A DNA stretch of 16,106 nt from Desulfobacterales bacterium (GCA_030621655.1 JAUXHH010000013.1:1-16106); one strand, 5' to 3'. Counted from the stretch's first letter, positions 5,793 through 14,303 are shown. Notes: a model not told the origin generated them from the sequence alone. Numbers and translations: made by a program.

Positions 5793-7658
5793 TTACTTTG
5801 TAAACAGGACTTCCACCCGCCTGTTCTGTTCACGCCCTTCTTGAGTCTCGTTCGAGACAGTTGGCTTAGTCTCTCCAAAACCAATCATGGTCAGCCTGTT
5901 TTGGGCAATTCCCTGTGAGACCAGGTATTCCATAACTGCAGTTGCCCGCCTCTCGGAAAGACCCTGGTTATATGCATCAGTGCCTATCCAGCATGTATGA
6001 CCATGAATTTCTGCATTGAGATCTGGATTCTTCTTGAATACCTGCACCCAACGGTTCAACTCATGATAAGACTCGGGACGGAGAGTGGACTCGTCAAAAT
6101 CAAAAAAGATATTGTTCATTGTCAGGGCAATCTTCTCTTCCACGAGCTTTTCAATGGGATAGAGGATAATATCATGCCTGTACTCGGTATACTCTTTGAT
6201 ATCGGTGAAATCTAGGGTTTCAGAGGCACCCATGTATCCTTCTTTTTCTGCAGAATATCCGTACTTATGGCCTGCCGGTAAAACAATAAAATAATCTCCG
6301 GAATCCGGATCGCTTTTAGCCACACCGGCTGCCTTGTTAAGGGTCAGATCATTCCAGACAATCTGAGCTTCCAGGGGATTTTTATCAGGATCCATAACCT
6401 TGCCGAAGACAGCAACAGCCACATGGGGTCTAGCTGCGGCAGGCAACTCAGTTACAAAAATATCACTGGGGCCGCATCCTGACTGTGGTGAGGATATATC
6501 CCCATCCCAGCAGCCTGTTTTCTTTTCCGCAGTGGCATAATAGGCTAGGTCACCGTCAGTTGTTATCTGAAATCCCCAGTCGTTATAGGGACCATTTACT
6601 TCCTTGCCAAGGTTTAAAGGCTCACTCCACGCAGTCCATGACGACTTGTCTTTCCGGAAGGATACAAAAACATCAAGCCCGCCAAGCCCGTAATGCCCTT
6701 CAGAACTGAAATACAACGTCCTGCCGTCCGGATGCAGGAACGGTGAATATTCTGCATAAGGGGTATTTATTACTTCGCCAAGATTGATAAGCTGGTCTTC
6801 TCCGGAGGGAGTTGTCGTATAGACGTAGATATCTGTATTTCCTGCATAACTTCCATGAAACAATGCTTCCTTTTCCTTAAAGGAACCAATATTCCCTGGC
6901 CGGTCAGACACAAACAATATGGTTCTGCCATCAGCAGGCAGCATGGCATCACTGTCAAAATGCTCGGTGTTTATCGGGGCAGGATAATGTTTTATTTCAG
7001 ACCAGCATTGCTTACCCTTTTCAGCATAAAAGATATCTCCGCGGCCGAATGATTCAGGATAGTTGGCCATCAGGGTGATTGTATTATTGTCGGCAGAAAT
7101 CCCCAGGATCATCTCATGACTCGGCGTTGAAACCGGAGGTCCCATATTGTCGGCATTTTGCCAGCCGCGCCGATACCTGCTTGAATAGTAAATATCCTCG
7201 CCTCCAGCTTCTTCGCCCCTGTTGCGCGTAAAATAGAGCGTCTGGCTGTCAGCAGAAATAACCGGCCTGAATTCAGATCCTCTGGTGTTTACTCCACTGC
7301 CAACCGGAGAGTTCTGCAAATATTCTTCCGGGGCTTCAAGCAGGTTTATTATCTTGTCGAACCGCTCAGCCATGACGGGGAAATTCATTTTATATTTTTG
7401 ATAGACAGCTGCTGCAGCGTCCCAGTTCTTATCGTTGACATAGGATGCGGCAAGCCTCTGTACAGCAACAAAGGCTAGCTCACAGGGACTGTTGTCACTG
7501 ATGAATTTTTCATAGTCCTGAACTGTCACAGACTGTTGCAGCAGCACCTCGTACTCTTCACAGGATTGTTCAGCAGCAACAAGTTGGGGGATTAGAGCGA
7601 GCAAGAATATCAAGGCCCCAAAAACTACCGTCCGGCCTGTCATCATCTTTGCATTCAT
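5793..7658 (-). CDS. Secreted PD40 beta-propeller / OmpA-domain outer-membrane protein
   Basis: A 621-aa envelope protein. A signal peptide (about 1-29, likely cut VAA|EQ) is followed by a helical TPR-like part (35-105), then WD40-like PD40 repeats at about 132-405 with the recurring pattern D-G-R-T-L-Y-F-S (PADGRTILFVSDR 241-253, HPDGRTLYFSSEG 309-321). A carboxypeptidase-regulatory-like beta sandwich spans about 412-500. The C-terminal OmpA peptidoglycan-binding domain spans about 512-620, with NIFFDFDES, LSERRA and QNRRVEV. The family anchors the outer membrane to peptidoglycan; PD40/OmpA fusions resemble gliding or surface-complex proteins, but no such partners are nearby. AGGAGG six bases before the ATG fixes the start. 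It appears monocistronic, ending in a strong terminator. Confidence 0.92.
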   Translation of the reverse strand: MNAKMMTGRTVVFGALIFLLALIPQLVAAEQSCEEYEVLLQQSVTVQDYEKFISDNSPCELAFVAVQRLAASYVNDKNWDAAAAVYQKYKMNFPVMAERFDKIINLLEAPEEYLQNSPVGSGVNTRGSEFRPVISADSQTLYFTRNRGEEAGGEDIYYSSRYRRGWQNADNMGPPVSTPSHEMILGISADNNTITLMANYPESFGRGDIFYAEKGKQCWSEIKHYPAPINTEHFDSDAMLPADGRTILFVSDRPGNIGSFKEKEALFHGSYAGNTDIYVYTTTPSGEDQLINLGEVINTPYAEYSPFLHPDGRTLYFSSEGHYGLGGLDVFVSFRKDKSSWTAWSEPLNLGKEVNGPYNDWGFQITTDGDLAYYATAEKKTGCWDGDISSPQSGCGPSDIFVTELPAAARPHVAVAVFGKVMDPDKNPLEAQIVWNDLTLNKAAGVAKSDPDSGDYFIVLPAGHKYGYSAEKEGYMGASETLDFTDIKEYTEYRHDIILYPIEKLVEEKIALTMNNIFFDFDESTLRPESYHELNRWVQVFKKNPDLNAEIHGHTCWIGTDAYNQGLSERRATAVMEYLVSQGIAQNRLTMIGFGETKPTVSNETQEGREQNRRVEVLFTK

Positions 7659-7997
7659 CGGGGTCCTCCTGTTATTGACTCTTGGCAGACAACTAACTTT
7701 CTTTAAAATTAGACTAACAAGTTAATTACCCTATAATTTTTTGGTTTTCTGGTCAACAAGATAGTTTGCAAACTCTTTCCTGCAATGAAAAAAAATTTAC
7801 GAATTGAAAACCTGGTTTATTCATCTGTAGAAAATGCCCATATTCCTGCAATACAAAACATTAGCATATATGCAATTGCTAAGCCAAAATATAGTTAATT
7901 ATGCTCTTTTTTTGTTTTAAAACTGCGATAAAAAAATATACAATCATAAAAAGTTTCATCCGAAGTCTTATCTTTATATCTTTTTGGGAGAATAAAA
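7659..7997. promoter_or_regulatory. AT-rich divergent intergenic region
   Basis: These 339 bases separate the leftward OmpA-family gene from rightward nfo and should hold both promoters. I see no ORF in them. A perfect 12-bp palindrome AGTTTGCAAACT is at 7763-7774, just upstream of a TTGACC on the minus strand (about 7752-7757) that could be a -35 for the OmpA-family gene, though no good -10 follows at 17 bases. An inverted pair TTAGCA (7861-7866)/TGCTAA (7877-7882) lies nearer nfo. No promoter here is convincing enough to call precisely. Confidence 0.4.
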
Positions 7998-8852
7998 ATG
8001 CCACTCTTGGGCGCACACATGTCAATTGAAGGAGGCCTGCACAAGGCATTTGAAAGGATCAGCCTGATTGGGGGGCAATCCTTGCAGATATTCTCCAAGA
8101 ATCAACGGCAATGGAGAGTGCCGGAATTGAGTCCTTCTGAGATTGAAAAATTTATCGAAAGGTGGGAGCAGTGGGGGAAAGGGCCAGTCGCTGTCCATGA
8201 CTCTTATCTTATCAACCTGGCAAATCCTGATAAAAAAAAGGCAAACAGGGCTGTTGGCGCCTTTGCCGAAGAAATCCGCCGCTCGGATCAACTTACTATC
8301 CCTTACCTGATCATGCACCCAGGAAACCATGTGGGTTCCGGCCCGGCAAGGGGATTACAGCAATTGACTGCAAATATTGACCGCGCTTTTGCACTGGCAG
8401 ATGATGCCAAGTCCATTATGGTTTTGCTTGAAACCACCGCAGGTCAGGGCACCGGCCTTGGGGCAAGCTTTGAGGAATTGACCTATATTATCACCCATTC
8501 TGAATTCAATGAACGGCTGGGTGTCTGTTTTGATACCTGCCATGCCTTTGCAGCAGGCTATGATATCAGCTCTGCAGCAGGTTATGAGAAGACATTTACC
8601 GTTTTTGATAAAATTATCGGCCTGGAGCGGTTGAAATTTTTTCACCTTAATGATTCAAAAAAAGGGTTGGGCTCCAGGGTTGACCGTCATGAACATATCG
8701 GCAAAGGGAAGATAGGATTGGAGGGATTCAGGCTTCTTATGAACGACCCGCGTTTTGCAGAGCATCCCATGGTCCTGGAAACCCCAAAAGAAAAGGATCT
8801 CAAGGAAGATATAGAGAACCTGAAACTGCTAAGGAGTTTGATAGAAAAATAA
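7998..8852 (+). CDS. nfo: Endonuclease IV (AP endonuclease, deoxyribonuclease IV)
   Basis: A 284-aa tri-zinc TIM-barrel enzyme that incises DNA 5' of abasic sites in base excision repair. The metal ligands can be read directly: His67 (VHDSY), His107 (MHPGNH), Glu145 (LLETTAG), Asp179 and His182 (CFDTCHAFAAGYD), His216 (FHLNDSK), Asp229 and His231 (VDRHEHIGKG) and Glu261 (VLETP). From Glu145 on, these fall at the same residue numbers as in E. coli Nfo. Length is normal. The start is supported by GGGAG seven bases upstream and by the family-typical N-terminus GAHMSIEGGL. It stands alone: the next gene is convergent, and no clear terminator follows. Confidence 0.97.
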   Translation: MPLLGAHMSIEGGLHKAFERISLIGGQSLQIFSKNQRQWRVPELSPSEIEKFIERWEQWGKGPVAVHDSYLINLANPDKKKANRAVGAFAEEIRRSDQLTIPYLIMHPGNHVGSGPARGLQQLTANIDRAFALADDAKSIMVLLETTAGQGTGLGASFEELTYIITHSEFNERLGVCFDTCHAFAAGYDISSAAGYEKTFTVFDKIIGLERLKFFHLNDSKKGLGSRVDRHEHIGKGKIGLEGFRLLMNDPRFAEHPMVLETPKEKDLKEDIENLKLLRSLIEK

Positions 8853-9015
8853 AAATATCGAACAAAAAATTATAAATTTCGATCGGACGGAAAGCTACTT
8901 CGATAATCGAAATTCAGTATTCGCTATTCTGCTGTTTAATTTTTATATTTTTTCCCACAAAACCAACAGCACCTCTTCTCAGCCGGTAAGCCTAACCGGT
9001 GGGAAATCATATCAT

Positions 9016-10335
9016 TTAACCCACCCTGGCAGCCAACACCAACCCCCGCACAAAATCTAACATAAAGGCCCGACCGAGCAGGAAAAGAATAATACATATT
9101 ATGGCAGCCACCGGGACAGTAATAATCCACGATTTAAATATTTTTTTGGCGATACGGCTGTCAATACCTGACAGACCACGGGCCAAGCCAATACCCATAA
9201 TAGCTCCCACCAGGGTATGAGTTGTTGAAACAGGCAGTTGCATGCGGGTGCAGACAAGTACTGTGGCAGTTGCGGCAATATCAGCGGCAACTCCACGGGT
9301 TGGGGTAATTTCGGTTATCTTGGTGCCAACCGTGGCCATAACCCGATAACCATAGGTTGCAAGACCGAGCACAATACCGCCACCGCCCAGCATCAGGATC
9401 CATAAAGGCACCGGAACCTTCATCTCCACAGTGCCGGTGCTTAAGATATTAGCCACGGCAGCCAACGGGCCCACCGAGTTTGCCACATCATTGGCGCCGT
9501 GGGCAAAGGCCACGGCACAGGAGCTGATTATAACCAGCGGCACATACACCTGCTCAACCTGCTCAAGCTGTTCATGAATTGGCAGGAATTCCTTGCCGTT
9601 TAATTTTTTCTTTACATGAATCCTTGACGCAATGGTTGATATCACACTGATTGCCAGGGCGAGGAACAGTGTATGAGTATCGGTCACCCAGTCAAGTCCT
9701 TTCAGGACATGTTTAAATCCTTTGTAAATCGTCGCCAGGGTCACCACCATGGCCAAAAAGAAAACAATGTACGGGGTAACCTTAATGGCAGCCTTGACAG
9801 GTTTCTCCTGCCCCAGGATTGCCTTACTGATAATCTTAAAGAGGATAAAGGCCATGAGGCCACCGGCAAGGGGAGAGATAAACCAACTGGCTACAATCTG
9901 CCCCATCTTGCCCCAGTTGACAGAACCGATACCGGCTGCCACGATGCCGAATCCCGCCACTGCACCGACAATAGAATGGGTAGTGGAGACGGGCATGCCG
10001 GTCCAGGTGGCAAAATTAAGCCAGATGGCCGCAGACAGCAGGGCAGCTGACATACCGATTACAAGAAGTGCTGCCGGTTCACCCTCCAGCATACCCGGCA
10101 TAGAAGCCAGGGCCGAGGGATCAACAATGCCTTTGCGGATTGTGTCTGTCACGTGGGAGCCAACCAGGACAGCACCGGCAAACTCGCAGATACCTGCAGC
10201 AATAACCGCCTGTTTGACGGATAAGGCCCCGGAGCCGACGGCATCGGCCATGGAATTGGCCACATCATTAGCACCTATGTTCCAGGCCATATATAGTCCC
10301 AGGAGGACCATAGAGGCCAGTATCATGATATCCAT
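9016..10335 (-). CDS. pit: Inorganic phosphate transporter, PiT family
   Basis: A 439-aa inner-membrane phosphate transporter driven by cation symport. It shows the internal duplication of PiT proteins: GANDVANS occurs at 21-28 and again at 280-287, each followed by a PVSTTH block (115-120 and 368-373). About ten hydrophobic segments are split by a charged loop at 239-262. Bacterial PiT proteins usually act as low-affinity carriers, often of metal-phosphate. The ATG at 10335 has no clear Shine-Dalgarno, and an ATG three codons further in is also possible. The gene begins 27 bp after the PhoU-like gene, so translation is probably coupled in one operon. Pairing with a DUF47 protein is the standard arrangement. 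Confidence 0.94.
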   Translation of the reverse strand: MDIMILASMVLLGLYMAWNIGANDVANSMADAVGSGALSVKQAVIAAGICEFAGAVLVGSHVTDTIRKGIVDPSALASMPGMLEGEPAALLVIGMSAALLSAAIWLNFATWTGMPVSTTHSIVGAVAGFGIVAAGIGSVNWGKMGQIVASWFISPLAGGLMAFILFKIISKAILGQEKPVKAAIKVTPYIVFFLAMVVTLATIYKGFKHVLKGLDWVTDTHTLFLALAISVISTIASRIHVKKKLNGKEFLPIHEQLEQVEQVYVPLVIISSCAVAFAHGANDVANSVGPLAAVANILSTGTVEMKVPVPLWILMLGGGGIVLGLATYGYRVMATVGTKITEITPTRGVAADIAATATVLVCTRMQLPVSTTHTLVGAIMGIGLARGLSGIDSRIAKKIFKSWIITVPVAAIICIILFLLGRAFMLDFVRGLVLAARVG

Positions 10336-10362
10336 GAAATCAGTAGTCTGGATCTGGAAAAA

Positions 10363-11034
10363 TTATTTAACGATCATGGTCCTGAGCATATCGCCGGCAT
10401 TTTCAGCCTCATTGGCAATGGCCCCTAAAGTCAACAGCATCTTTTCGTAAAATATAATGTCGATGACATCGACCTGATCCTCAAGGTTGTAAATATCCCT
10501 GCTCAGGCTGCGGGCCATGCGGTCCGCCTTCCATTCCTCCTCGTTGAGCCCCTGAAGGATGTCAAGGACATGCTTGGCTTCTGCTCCACTGAAAGAAACC
10601 TCGGCAAGATTTTTCAGCTCAACTGCCGCGCCAAGGAGCGTGCCGGTTACCTGGAAAATCTGATCGAGAAAATCAAAAAACTTATCCATTATATTAGGAT
10701 GCAGCCGGGTCTTGCGCAGTGTCAGGATTACTGCAAAGTCTTCAGCCTTGTCTGCTATTTTGTCCTGGCTGCTGATAAACCGTTCCAGTTCCACCCTCTC
10801 AACCGGCATAAAATAGCGCCGCGGCAAATGCTCCCGCACATCATGCTTGATCATATCCGCCTCATATTCCAGCCTGGATATCTTATCCTGGATCTTGCGG
10901 ATTTCCTTATAATCTTCATTAACCAGTGCCTCCATGAGCGGCTTAAGCATTTCCACACACTCATGAACCTTCCTTGTGTGCTCCACCAGAGGCCCGAACG
11001 GCGACTTACCGAATAAATCCTGTATGATATTCAT
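10363..11034 (-). CDS. PhoU-like DUF47 (TIGR00153) phosphate transport regulator
   Basis: A 223-aa cytoplasmic all-helical protein of the DUF47/TIGR00153 family, distantly related to PhoU. The acidic, helical pattern (RLEYEADMIKHDVREHL at about 54-70 and IANEAENAGDMLRTMIV near the end) is typical, with E-x-x-A-D positions that could bind metal in PhoU-like folds. DUF47 proteins nearly always sit beside a PiT transporter and are thought to modulate it, as here. GAGGT seven bases before the ATG supports the start. It leads the DUF47-pit unit, with a 150-bp gap from phoR that contains its likely promoter and a leader hairpin. Confidence 0.9.
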   Translation of the reverse strand: MNIIQDLFGKSPFGPLVEHTRKVHECVEMLKPLMEALVNEDYKEIRKIQDKISRLEYEADMIKHDVREHLPRRYFMPVERVELERFISSQDKIADKAEDFAVILTLRKTRLHPNIMDKFFDFLDQIFQVTGTLLGAAVELKNLAEVSFSGAEAKHVLDILQGLNEEEWKADRMARSLSRDIYNLEDQVDVIDIIFYEKMLLTLGAIANEAENAGDMLRTMIVK

Positions 11035-11093
11035 GTACTTACCTCAATTATTTTTACAGGCACATGGCTTTATAAGCCATTCTCCATGTTGGT

Positions 11094-11128
11094 TAGTATT
11101 AACCCTTATTGTTAGATTTTTATGAGGA
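11094..11128 (-). promoter_or_regulatory. Candidate PhoB-controlled promoter of the DUF47-pit unit
   Basis: On the minus strand TCCTCAT-AAAA-ATCTAAC (about 11111-11128) is a weak 7-4-7 PHO-box-like arrangement. Nine bases later comes TAATAC (11096-11101), a plausible -10. The segment AAGGGTTAATACTA (11094-11107) matches 12 of 14 bases of AAGGGTTTATTCTA upstream of arsC-phoBR. Inference only. Confidence 0.35.
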
Positions 11129-11186
11129 TTTTATAAAAAAATTGTTCGAAATACATTTTATGCGCTGAATAATTTATTCCTGTCAA

Positions 11187-13010
11187 TCAAACCACCTGAC
11201 TTGCAGGCAGTCGAATTGAGAAAACAGTGGCCTTGCCCGGTGTGCTTTCAACCGTCACACTTCCCTCATGCACCTGGACAATATGTTTGACAATTGCCAA
11301 TCCGAGGCCAGTGCCCCCAAGTTTCCGGCTCCGTGCTTTATCGCTGCGATAAAAGCGTTCAAACAGGCGCGGTAAATGTTCTTCGGCAATGCCAACACCA
11401 AAATCACGAACAGAAATGACAACTTCTCCATTATCACGGCCTGCCTCCACATGAACCTTGCTCTCTTCATTGCTGTATTTAATGCTGTTCACTACCAGAT
11501 TTACAATTGCCTGTTCAAGAAGCGGCCCATTAACAAAAACGAAAAGATCTTTCGGGCAAGTTACTTTGACCTCAATATTCTTGTCTTCCGCATCCACCTT
11601 ACATGCGTCAACTGCAGACTGCAGAATTTTGCTTAAACTCTCCTTCTGAAATAGTAACTCGGTTTTGTCTTTGCCTTCCTGTTCCAGGCGTGACAGAGTA
11701 AGGAGATCTTCGACTATGCTATTGAGCCGATCCGTCTGTTTATTGATAATTCCTAAAAACCGTTTTGTGTCTTGCGGGTCTTCCAATGCCCCATCCAGAA
11801 GAGTCTCAACAAAGCCTTTTATTGAAGTGATCGGTGTTTTCAATTCATGGGAAACATTGGCAACAAAGTCACGCCGAACCTCCTCAAGTTTCTGCAGACG
11901 GGTGATATCATTGAGAACAATGAGGGCTCCATAATGCTGGCCTCCAAGATTACGTAACCTGGTGCCATGTGCCTGCAGATAACGCACCTTCTTCTCTTGA
12001 TCACTGAAAACAATATCCTCCTCAATGGTTTTGTGACCAGACATTGTTTTGTTTACAAAATGAAGGATATCGCCCTTACCAACAACTTTATCAATATTCT
12101 TTCCTGCAATTCTTGAAGGATCAACCTGAAATAACTCAGCTGCAGCCTGATTAAGGCTAATCACATTTTCTGACGGGTCTACCGCTATGACTGACTCAAT
12201 CATACTGGCAAACACTGCATCCAGTTGCTGATGCTGCCGTTCTGCTGTTGTGATGCGTTCATTGAGCTGTTGTGCCATCCCGTTCATAGTGTCTACTAAA
12301 CTGCCAACTTCAAGTGATATGGAGAGGGCATCATCATTAACAGTTAACTGGTGACTGAAATCACCCCTCCCAAAACGTTCAGCTGAACGCTTAATTGCTT
12401 CCAGGGGTCGGCTGAAACGACGCGAAACCATCAAAGTTATTATTGCTGTGATAAGAGCTATAACCAGACCACCTAAAGCAATCTTGCCATGCACTTCTTT
12501 TAATGCCTGATCAAAGGCCGTAATAGGAATTGATACCCGCAACACTCCATAGATTATTATTTCAGCAGCAGATGGACCTTCCTGAACAAGAGGCACAGCC
12601 ACATACATCATTTTTTCCTGCATAGTGGGGCTGAAACGGATGGACGAACCAGGGTGGCCTCTTAAGGCACTTATCACTTCTGCCCGATCGGCATGGTTTC
12701 CCATTTTTGCCGGTTCCTGCAGGGAATCGGCAACCACTCTGCCGGAATCAAGAATTACTGTTATCCGCGTCGAGGCCTTTTGCCCGAGTCGTTTGCAGAA
12801 GTCATTAAGCTGGTCCAGTTTGTTTTCGGCTAGCAAATCTCTAACTTCATTCTCCACCAGTAATGCCCTGGATTCCAGGTCTGCAAGGGACTCGGCAATA
12901 AAAAATTCATGCAGAGAGTTTGATGCGAATACTGTTAGGGCTATAAGGGCTATAACCGTTATCAGCAGATGAACCGGAAACAATTTCCAAAGAAGTCGTC
13001 TTCGTCTCAT
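11187..13010 (-). CDS. phoR: Phosphate-regulon sensor histidine kinase PhoR
   Basis: A 607-aa inner-membrane sensor kinase. TM1 is at about 11-31, followed by a periplasmic domain (about 32-175) larger than in E. coli PhoR, TM2 at about 177-197, and HAMP at about 198-250. A PAS domain (about 262-368) precedes the HisKA domain with phospho-acceptor His388 in SHELKTPITS. The ATPase domain has the N box (NLVVNSIKYS, Asn508), G1 box DFGVGI (536-541), F box and G2 box GGTGLGLAI (565-573). All catalytic residues are present. It starts two bases after the phoB stop, with AAAGGA inside the end of phoB as ribosome site, so the two are co-translated. Assignment to phosphate rests on domain order, the phoB partner and the pit genes downstream. 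No clear terminator follows. Confidence 0.92.
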   Translation of the reverse strand: MRRRRLLWKLFPVHLLITVIALIALTVFASNSLHEFFIAESLADLESRALLVENEVRDLLAENKLDQLNDFCKRLGQKASTRITVILDSGRVVADSLQEPAKMGNHADRAEVISALRGHPGSSIRFSPTMQEKMMYVAVPLVQEGPSAAEIIIYGVLRVSIPITAFDQALKEVHGKIALGGLVIALITAIITLMVSRRFSRPLEAIKRSAERFGRGDFSHQLTVNDDALSISLEVGSLVDTMNGMAQQLNERITTAERQHQQLDAVFASMIESVIAVDPSENVISLNQAAAELFQVDPSRIAGKNIDKVVGKGDILHFVNKTMSGHKTIEEDIVFSDQEKKVRYLQAHGTRLRNLGGQHYGALIVLNDITRLQKLEEVRRDFVANVSHELKTPITSIKGFVETLLDGALEDPQDTKRFLGIINKQTDRLNSIVEDLLTLSRLEQEGKDKTELLFQKESLSKILQSAVDACKVDAEDKNIEVKVTCPKDLFVFVNGPLLEQAIVNLVVNSIKYSNEESKVHVEAGRDNGEVVISVRDFGVGIAEEHLPRLFERFYRSDKARSRKLGGTGLGLAIVKHIVQVHEGSVTVESTPGKATVFSIRLPASQVV

Positions 13011-13012
13011 TA

Positions 13013-13699
13013 TTATCCTTTCATACGGTAACCGACTCCGCGAACCGTTTCAATGTATTGGCCTGACGGGCCGAGTTTTCTCCGCAGCCCAACAATCATT
13101 ACATCAACAGACCGGTCAGTTACTGCATACTCCTGATCATGCACAGCTCCGACAATCTGATCACGTGTGAACACCCACCCGGGCTTGCCGGCTAACAAAC
13201 GCAGAACCCGAAATTCTGTTGAAGTCAGATTGATCTGATTTCCAGAAATCAACACTTCGTGGCGCTTAACATTTATTTCAATATCATGGACTTTCTGTAA
13301 AATTTCATGATCAGAAATATCTACTTCTAAACGCCGGAAAATAGCCTTGACCCGTGCAATCAATTCCCGTGGACTGAAAGGTTTTGTCAGGTAATCATCA
13401 GCTCCCAATTCAAGACCGATTACGATATCAGCCTCTTCACTTCTTGCAGTGAGCATAATGACCGGTACAGCTTTTGTTCTGAAGTCATTTCTCAATGCTT
13501 TGCAGACATCGAATCCATCTACACCCGGGAGCATTAAATCAAGAATTATAAGACTCGGGACTTCCCGCCTCACTTCCTGCAGAGCTTCTTCGCCCGAAGT
13601 AACACCTTTCACCTGATAACCTTCCTTCTTAAGGTTGAAGCTTACCAGTTCAAGAATATCTTCTTCATCCTCAACTACAAGTATCTGCTTCACAAGCAT
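13013..13699 (-). CDS. phoB: Phosphate-regulon response regulator PhoB (OmpR/PhoB family)
   Basis: A 228-aa two-domain response regulator. The receiver domain (1-122) has the acidic pair Glu11-Asp12, phospho-acceptor Asp54 (IILDLMLPG), Thr84 and Lys106 (TKPF). The winged-helix DNA-binding domain (about 137-227) includes LTSTEFRVLRLL, the recognition region VTDRSVDVMIVGLRRKLG and the wing ETVRGVGYRM. The start is supported by AGGGAA upstream. It lies 19 bp after arsC and 2 bp before phoR, in one operon. The two PHO-box-like sites in the window are its natural targets, probably including autoregulation. Confidence 0.94.
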   Translation of the reverse strand: MLVKQILVVEDEEDILELVSFNLKKEGYQVKGVTSGEEALQEVRREVPSLIILDLMLPGVDGFDVCKALRNDFRTKAVPVIMLTARSEEADIVIGLELGADDYLTKPFSPRELIARVKAIFRRLEVDISDHEILQKVHDIEINVKRHEVLISGNQINLTSTEFRVLRLLAGKPGWVFTRDQIVGAVHDQEYAVTDRSVDVMIVGLRRKLGPSGQYIETVRGVGYRMKG

Positions 13700-13718
13700 C
13701 TCATTTCCCTTAAAAATC

Positions 13719-14192
13719 TTAATCTTTACTGCTTACAGGATACATGGCAGCGTCCTCTCGTTTAGCCAGTTCATTGCCAAAGAAATTTTTCATCTTGTAG
13801 CGGATTGCATCGCGCGCATCCCGAAACTTCTGCAGGTTTTCCTTGGTGGGATCATTGGAATGGGGCGGATCGGAAAAACCCATATGCAGTCTCTGTACTC
13901 CGCCGAAGAATACGGGACAATTTTCATTGGCATCATCGCACAGGGTGATGACATAATCGAAATGCATGTCCTCGTATTTATCCAGATGATCAGATGATTC
14001 GCCGCTGATATCCATACCGATCTCATCAAGAACCATGATGGCCAGGCGGCTCACCTCTTTCGGATTAGTGCCTGCCGAATATGTTTCTATCCTATCGCCA
14101 AAATCATGCTTCACAACCCCGGCAGCCATCTGGCTCCTGGCTGCATTGGCCGTACACAAAAACAAAACCTTGATTTTCTCTTTTTCCGTCAC
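13719..14192 (-). CDS. arsC: Arsenate reductase, thioredoxin-coupled LMW-PTPase type
   Basis: A protein-tyrosine-phosphatase-fold enzyme that reduces arsenate to arsenite. Counting from the outer ATG at 14234, it has P-loop Cys27-x5-Arg33 (CTANAARS), redox pair Cys99 and Cys106 (CDDANENC) and general acid Asp122 (SDPP). Each is exactly 17 residues later than Cys10, Cys82, Cys89 and Asp105 of B. subtilis ArsC, so the full redox relay is present and this is not merely a phosphatase. The same offset argues for the GTG start at 14192 (157 aa, MTEKEKIKVLFLC), which has GGGG seven bases upstream. The ATG at 14234 would add 14 unusual residues and lacks a Shine-Dalgarno. The P-loop reads NAAR where NSCR or NSAR is common. 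It leads the arsC-phoB-phoR operon. Confidence 0.9.
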   Translation of the reverse strand: MTEKEKIKVLFLCTANAARSQMAAGVVKHDFGDRIETYSAGTNPKEVSRLAIMVLDEIGMDISGESSDHLDKYEDMHFDYVITLCDDANENCPVFFGGVQRLHMGFSDPPHSNDPTKENLQKFRDARDAIRYKMKNFFGNELAKREDAAMYPVSSKD

Positions 14193-14266
14193 AGGCAAAC
14201 CCCAAAAATTGAGACAAAGCAGAATATCTTGCATTTTGCTACTATTTTTCTAACACACACGCTTTG

Positions 14267-14294
14267 GCCATACTTTACAACAGCTATTTGTCAA
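14267..14294 (-). promoter_or_regulatory. Candidate sigma-70 promoter of arsC-phoB-phoR
   Basis: On the minus strand TTGACA (14289-14294) is followed after 16 bases by TATGGC (14267-14272). The -35 is perfect, the -10 poor. It could give basal expression below the PHO-box-like site at 14314-14331. It overlaps the opposing promoter proposed for the deaminase gene. Confidence 0.4.
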
Positions 14295-14303
14295 TGCTAT
14301 AGA
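14274..14303 (+). promoter_or_regulatory. Candidate promoter of the MTA/SAH deaminase gene
   Basis: TTTACA (14274-14279) and TATAGA (14298-14303) are 18 bases apart, with the start codon 45 bases downstream of the -10. It interlocks with the leftward arsC promoter, so polymerases would compete for the same DNA. Confidence 0.45.

Noticed and set aside
8875..8914. Inverted repeat AATTTCGAT/ATCGAAATT between nfo and pit
   Set aside because: Nine AT-rich pairs with a 22-base loop. On the minus strand a T-run follows several bases later, so it might weakly terminate pit, but the evidence is too thin to call.
8951..9006. TTTCCCAC/GTGGGAAA inverted repeat with inner CCGGT/ACCGG downstream of pit
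   Set aside because: Eight-base arms are far apart, the inner stem competes for the same bases, and an A-run instead of a T-run follows on the minus strand, so it is not a terminator.
9749..10450. 233-codon plus-strand ORF across pit and the DUF47 gene
   Set aside because: It is antisense to two genes with unmistakable family motifs and runs across their boundary; no domain or ribosome site.
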